This document shows, piece by piece, positions 31,597 through 34,962 of a stretch of 34,962 bases of DNA (positions within the stretch are counted from its first letter, which is position 1; each line of letters opens with the position of its first letter). The stretch covers positions 1-34,962 of the forward strand of contig JAEVZP010000248.1 of NCBI GenBank assembly GCA_023392185.1. The letters are read 5' to 3'. The position numbers and the translations under genes were made by a program. This DNA is from Bacteroidota bacterium. Its GTDB lineage: Bacteria; Bacteroidota; Bacteroidia; Chitinophagales; Chitinophagaceae. The notes under the pieces are model-generated. The model was not told the DNA's origin, ran no database searches, and saw only the letters and a program-made list of their open reading frames with translations.

Positions 31597-33807
31597 ATGC
31601 GTAGATATCTCCTGCTCTTTGTCCTGTTTGTGGCGGCTTCTTTTTCTGCAACGGCGCAAATGATTGCCGACCCAACCACCTGGACGTATGAGCTCAAAGA
31701 CAAGGGGAATGGTAAATATGATGTGCTTTTTAAGCTGAAGCTAAAAGACAAATGGCATATCTGGAGCCTCAATCCGGGCGGCGACGGCATGCAGATACCA
31801 CCGTCTTTCGACTTTGATAAAAAGCCGGGATTGAAGCTGATTGGCGGGGTGAAGGAGTCGGGCAAAAAACACACCGGACCCATGGAAGGAGTAGATGGTA
31901 TCGTAACCTATTTTGAAGGAACCGTTATCTATACCCAAAGCATTGAAGCCACCGGCCCGATGACCCTCACCGGTAAATACGGTTATCAGGTCTGCGACGA
32001 TCAGATGTGTCTGCCGCCGAAAAGCAAGAAGTTTTCGCTCGAAGTTCCCGGAAAGGCAGCCGATACGTCAAAAAAAAAAACGGATGAACCGGTAGCAGTT
32101 GTTCCGCCCACCGTGCCGTCCGGCATACAGCCCGATGCAGTGTTATTGCCTGTTCCTGACGCCGATACCGTTGCGGCAGCAGATCCCCAAACAGAGGTGG
32201 GGGATTCCGGAAATACCGCCATCGGAAAGGCCGATTCGGATACGGCCGGCACCACAACTGCTCTGGCCGGAAACAATGGCGGCACTTCGGATGACGACAA
32301 CGGCGGCGGCAAAGGACTGCTCTGGCTTTTTCTGGCAGCCTTCGGTGGTGGTCTGCTGGCCGTGACCACGCCCTGCGTATATTCCATGATTCCCATTACG
32401 GTGAGCTTTTTCACCAAGCGCAGCAAGACCCGGCAGGAAGGCATCAAAAATGCCTTGCTGTATTCCGGATCTATTATCCTCATCTTTACGCTGCTGGGCA
32501 TCCTGATCTCGGTGTTGTTTGGAGCCAATGCACTCAACAACCTGTCGACCAACTGGATCGCCAATCTGTTCTTTTTTGCTATCTTCCTCATCTTTGGTAT
32601 TTCCTTTCTCGGCGCTTTTGAAATCACCCTGCCGTCGAGCTGGACCAACCGCACCGATGCCCGCGCCAATACTTCTTCCTTTGGCGGCATCTTCTTCATG
32701 GCACTCACCCTGGTGATTGTGTCTTTTTCGTGCACCGGCCCCATCATTGGTCCGCTGCTCGTACTGGCCGGTAGCGGCGGTATCCTCGGGCCTTCCCTGG
32801 GTATGTTTGCCTTCTCATTGGGCCTGGCGCTGCCTTTTGCCTTGTTTGCCATCTTCCCCAGCGCGCTCAACAAGCTGGCGGCGGGCGGCGGCTGGCTCAA
32901 TCAGGTCAAGGTTTTCCTCGGCTTTATTGAACTGATGCTGGCCCTAAAATTCCTGTCTAACGCCGACCTCGCCCGCGGCTGGCGTCTTTTGGACCGCGAG
33001 GTGTTTATCAGCATCTGGATTGTACTGAGCGTCCTGCTGGGCATTTACCTGCTCGGCAAACTCAAACTTTCCCACGACGACGCGCCGGCGAAGAACGTCT
33101 ATGGTCAGGAGTATGTCTCATTGCCCAAACTGTTTCTGGCGATCGCTTCTTTCGCCTTCGCCGTGTATATGGTGCCGGGCCTGTGGGGCGCACCGCTCAA
33201 AGGGCTCAGCCAGTTCCTGCCGCCTATGGGCACGCAGGACTTTATTTCCGGCGGTGGCGGCAGCGGGGCAGGGGACCACGCCGAAAACGCTGCACTGGGA
33301 GGCATTCGCCCGGTGAAACTGGTGGAAGAAATGCGCATTTATGAGCCGGAAGTGGTGAAGAAATACGGCCTCACTTCTTTCTATGATTATGACGAAGCAC
33401 TGGCTGCCGGCAAGGCGCTCGACAAGCCGGTTATGGTGGATTTTACCGGCATCAACTGCGTGAATTGCCGGAAAATGGAAAGCGCCGTATGGAGCGACCC
33501 GGAAGTGATGAAGATGCTGAAGGAAGATTTCGTGATCGCTTCGCTGTATTGTGATTATGATAAAATGGAAGCACCGAAAGACCAACAGCGCTATTCCAAA
33601 ATCCTCGGCTCCGATATTATCACGATCGGCGACATGAACGAAGCGATTCAGGCCGAAAAGTTTGGGGCCAACTCGCAACCGTTCTACTTTTTTGTGGACG
33701 GCGAGGAGAAAAAATTAATTAATGAGGGCTACGGCTACGACCCAAGCGTACCGAAGTTTCTGGCGCACCTCCAAAAAGTAAAGGCCAACTTTGAAGCGAT
33801 GCGTTAG
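31597..33807 (+). CDS. DsbD-family protein-disulfide reductase
   Basis: A 736-residue inner-membrane protein that carries electrons from cytoplasmic thioredoxin to periplasmic thiols. The signal peptide is LLLFVLFVAASFSATAQ. The periplasmic alpha-type domain holds Cys133 and Cys138 (VCDDQMCLPP), followed by a Thr/Ala/Asp/Gly-rich linker (about residues 155-238). A membrane domain of about eight spans carries Cys260 (TTPCVYSMIP) and Cys379 (SFSCTGPIIG). The C-terminal thioredoxin-like domain has the CVNC site (Cys621, Cys624). All three cysteine pairs are present, so the relay looks complete. Partners could be cytochrome-c maturation or disulfide isomerases. ATG 31597 gives a standard signal sequence. 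It is monocistronic. Confidence 0.93.
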   Translation: MRRYLLLFVLFVAASFSATAQMIADPTTWTYELKDKGNGKYDVLFKLKLKDKWHIWSLNPGGDGMQIPPSFDFDKKPGLKLIGGVKESGKKHTGPMEGVDGIVTYFEGTVIYTQSIEATGPMTLTGKYGYQVCDDQMCLPPKSKKFSLEVPGKAADTSKKKTDEPVAVVPPTVPSGIQPDAVLLPVPDADTVAAADPQTEVGDSGNTAIGKADSDTAGTTTALAGNNGGTSDDDNGGGKGLLWLFLAAFGGGLLAVTTPCVYSMIPITVSFFTKRSKTRQEGIKNALLYSGSIILIFTLLGILISVLFGANALNNLSTNWIANLFFFAIFLIFGISFLGAFEITLPSSWTNRTDARANTSSFGGIFFMALTLVIVSFSCTGPIIGPLLVLAGSGGILGPSLGMFAFSLGLALPFALFAIFPSALNKLAAGGGWLNQVKVFLGFIELMLALKFLSNADLARGWRLLDREVFISIWIVLSVLLGIYLLGKLKLSHDDAPAKNVYGQEYVSLPKLFLAIASFAFAVYMVPGLWGAPLKGLSQFLPPMGTQDFISGGGGSGAGDHAENAALGGIRPVKLVEEMRIYEPEVVKKYGLTSFYDYDEALAAGKALDKPVMVDFTGINCVNCRKMESAVWSDPEVMKMLKEDFVIASLYCDYDKMEAPKDQQRYSKILGSDIITIGDMNEAIQAEKFGANSQPFYFFVDGEEKKLINEGYGYDPSVPKFLAHLQKVKANFEAMR

Positions 33808-33863
33808 GAAAGTGAAGGCGAATCGCCACCGTTCTGGTCTGAAGCGATTTTTATCTTAAACCA

Positions 33864-33894
33864 AAAGCCCTGACCATTAAACGGTCAGGGCTTT
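33864..33894. terminator. Bidirectional terminator between DsbD-like and lipoprotein genes
   Basis: AAAGCCCTGACC (33864-33875) pairs perfectly with GGTCAGGGCTTT (33883-33894) around a 7-nt loop. It lies between two convergent genes. Confidence 0.88.
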
Positions 33895-33935
33895 CGCTAT
33901 CGCAGGGGGCCGATTCAAAAACGGCGGATAAGCAC

Positions 33936-34415
33936 TTAATAGCTGTACCGCTTGGCTGCTTGTTTGTCATCGCCCAGCGTTTGGCTGTCTTCGTTCACCA
34001 CTTTTCCGTCTATCTCCGCTTTATAGTAAATCGACATAGGCGCGCCGAAATTAATGAACTGGTAACCGGCTATAGCGATGTCGACCGGTTTAATCGACTC
34101 TATTACAATCGTCTGACCGCCGCCGAGTTCGTCTTTGCCCATCCCGATTCCGTCCTCGTTTTCGCGGGTTACGCCATTTACCTTCCAGGTGGTAGAGCTG
34201 GCGTTCACTTTGCCGCCGGCAACTGTAAAGGATATATAATCGCTTTCCGCGTCGTTGTAGCCGGTTACCCGCACGGTCAGTTTTACGTTTTTGCCGGTGC
34301 CGGGCACGGGGTTGTTTGGGGAAGGGTTGTTGGAGTCTTTTTTGCAGGATGCGAAGAGCCCGGCGGAGAGGAGCGCTACCGAGAGGAGTCGTACGGAAAA
34401 GAGTGTGGTTTTCAT
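33936..34415 (-). CDS. Lipoprotein of unknown function
   Basis: A 159-residue protein starting MKTTLFSVRLLSVALLSAGL, with lipobox LFASC. The mature protein begins CKKDSNNPSPNNPVPGTG, a typical Bacteroidota lipoprotein tether. The body is a small all-beta domain (VKLTVRVTGYNDAESDYISF, ...TIVIESIKPVDIAIAGYQF, ...MSIYYKAEIDGKVV), perhaps an immunoglobulin-like sandwich. The absence of acidic residues right after CKKD gives no strong surface-export signal. ATG 34415 is chosen because the signal begins there; an upstream in-frame start would add 14 residues. I recognise no named family. Confidence 0.82.
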   Translation of the reverse strand: MKTTLFSVRLLSVALLSAGLFASCKKDSNNPSPNNPVPGTGKNVKLTVRVTGYNDAESDYISFTVAGGKVNASSTTWKVNGVTRENEDGIGMGKDELGGGQTIVIESIKPVDIAIAGYQFINFGAPMSIYYKAEIDGKVVNEDSQTLGDDKQAAKRYSY

Positions 34416-34576
34416 GGTTGAATGAAAAAGGGTGTGGGAGAAAAAATGGTTCTGCAAAACTCCAACGCTTTCAAAACCCCTCCTATCCCCTGATTCCTGT
34501 AATTTAACCTACTGGTTTTCCGGTATTTTTCCGGTCAGCGCCGGTGCCGGATGCGGTCTTATTCTACCTTGCTCCT

Positions 34577-34962
34577 ATGCAGCGGATTTTCGGACTTCTT
34601 TTTTGGTGTACGGTTTCGGCACTGCCGTCCGGAAGGGCCCAGGCGCCCACCAAGTCCGCGCGCTATACTGATAGCCTGCGTGAAACCGTAGTCGCCGCTC
34701 CGTCCGACAGTCAGCGGGTCCGCGCCTATCTGTTGCTTTCCGATGACGCTTCTTACTACGACAGCCTGCTTTCTTTCGCGTATCTGGATACGGCAAAAGG
34801 GCTGGTTGGTAAAAATCCTTTTCTGTATGGATTAACGGCTTTCTACACCGGGAACGCCTGGTACGACTACAACGCCGACACCGCCCGGCAGTACTACCGG
34901 CTCGCCGACCGCCTGCTGCGCTACGTTCCCGGCAGGGAAGCCCTTTCGTTCCGGGCACTGGC
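34577..34962 (+). CDS. Exported helical-repeat (TPR-like) protein, 5' part only; possible sensor histidine kinase
   Basis: An open reading frame from ATG 34577 continues without a stop to the window end (128 codons seen). The signal peptide is MQRIFGLLFWCTVSALP, with likely cleavage after SGRAQA. The mature part, SDSQRVRAYLLLSDDASYYD followed by SLLSFAYLDTAKGLV and GNAWYDYNADTARQYYRLAD, has the alternating helix pattern of tetratricopeptide repeats. Its start resembles the N-terminus of the histidine kinase gene at 12380-14131, so a second TPR sensor kinase is a reasonable guess, but the kinase core is outside the window. It is divergent from the preceding lipoprotein gene. Confidence 0.75.
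   Translation, partial: MQRIFGLLFWCTVSALPSGRAQAPTKSARYTDSLRETVVAAPSDSQRVRAYLLLSDDASYYDSLLSFAYLDTAKGLVGKNPFLYGLTAFYTGNAWYDYNADTARQYYRLADRLLRYVPGREALSFRAL

Noticed and set aside
32001..32900. 299-residue minus-strand ORF
   Set aside because: Shadow of the DsbD-like membrane domain; Pro/Ser/Arg-rich without motifs.

Overview
The window is about 35 kb of ordinary, densely packed chromosome from a member of the Bacteroidota, most likely a Chitinophagaceae-like bacterium of moderately high GC. Four things point there: perfect or near-perfect TANNTTTG -7 elements in front of many genes; an M1 peptidase with a type IX secretion C-terminal sorting domain; families typical of the phylum (DUF4294, DUF6427, DUF5522, BshB1 of bacillithiol synthesis); and almost no Shine-Dalgarno sequences. 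I see no rRNA, tRNA, CRISPR array, phage, transposase or plasmid gene. The assignment below phylum level is inference.

Layout. 1-8.4 kb: an alpha/beta hydrolase, a DegT-type sugar aminotransferase homologue with His in place of the PLP lysine, a small membrane protein, a cysteine desulfurase, a BaiN/HI0933 flavoprotein, an acyl-CoA carboxylase beta subunit, trmB, and a DUF5522 gene overlapping trmB. 8.4-15 kb: an alkyltransferase-like DNA-lesion protein, a YkuD_2 L,D-transpeptidase-like protein, a thiolase, cmk, a TPR sensor histidine kinase, a small YtxH-like protein and a DUF4268 protein. 15-23 kb: an ABC-2 exporter pair, surE, metG, a SatD-like/DUF3307 pair and gapA. 23-35 kb: the secreted M1 peptidase, cytidine deaminase, DUF4294-bshB1, a small lipoprotein, a DCC-family protein, an unknown exported protein, DUF6427, purQ, a three-part DsbD-like reductase, a lipoprotein, and the start of an exported protein that runs off the window.

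Genes that probably work together are the ABC ATPase and permease, the SatD-like/DUF3307 pair (4-bp ATGA overlap), DUF4294-bshB1 (18-bp gap), trmB-DUF5522, and the run from 28.1 to 31.3 kb. Most other genes look like single transcription units. Convergent pairs are separated by clear hairpin terminators.

No new multi-gene defence or biosynthetic system is visible. The unexplained signals lie at the DNA level. (1) The palindrome TTCCGGAA occurs 33 times by my count, where about 0.5 is expected; all three reading frames are used, and intergenic DNA is enriched, which resembles the cyanobacterial HIP1 repeat. (2) Three intergenic regions carry composite inverted arrays of tiny GC hairpins separated by GTTGGA/TCCAAC. 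(3) Several genes have the -7 promoter box only 4-7 nt before the start codon, implying leaderless or nearly leaderless mRNAs. (4) A GATAAAA-type inverted and direct repeat precedes the SatD-like/DUF3307 pair.
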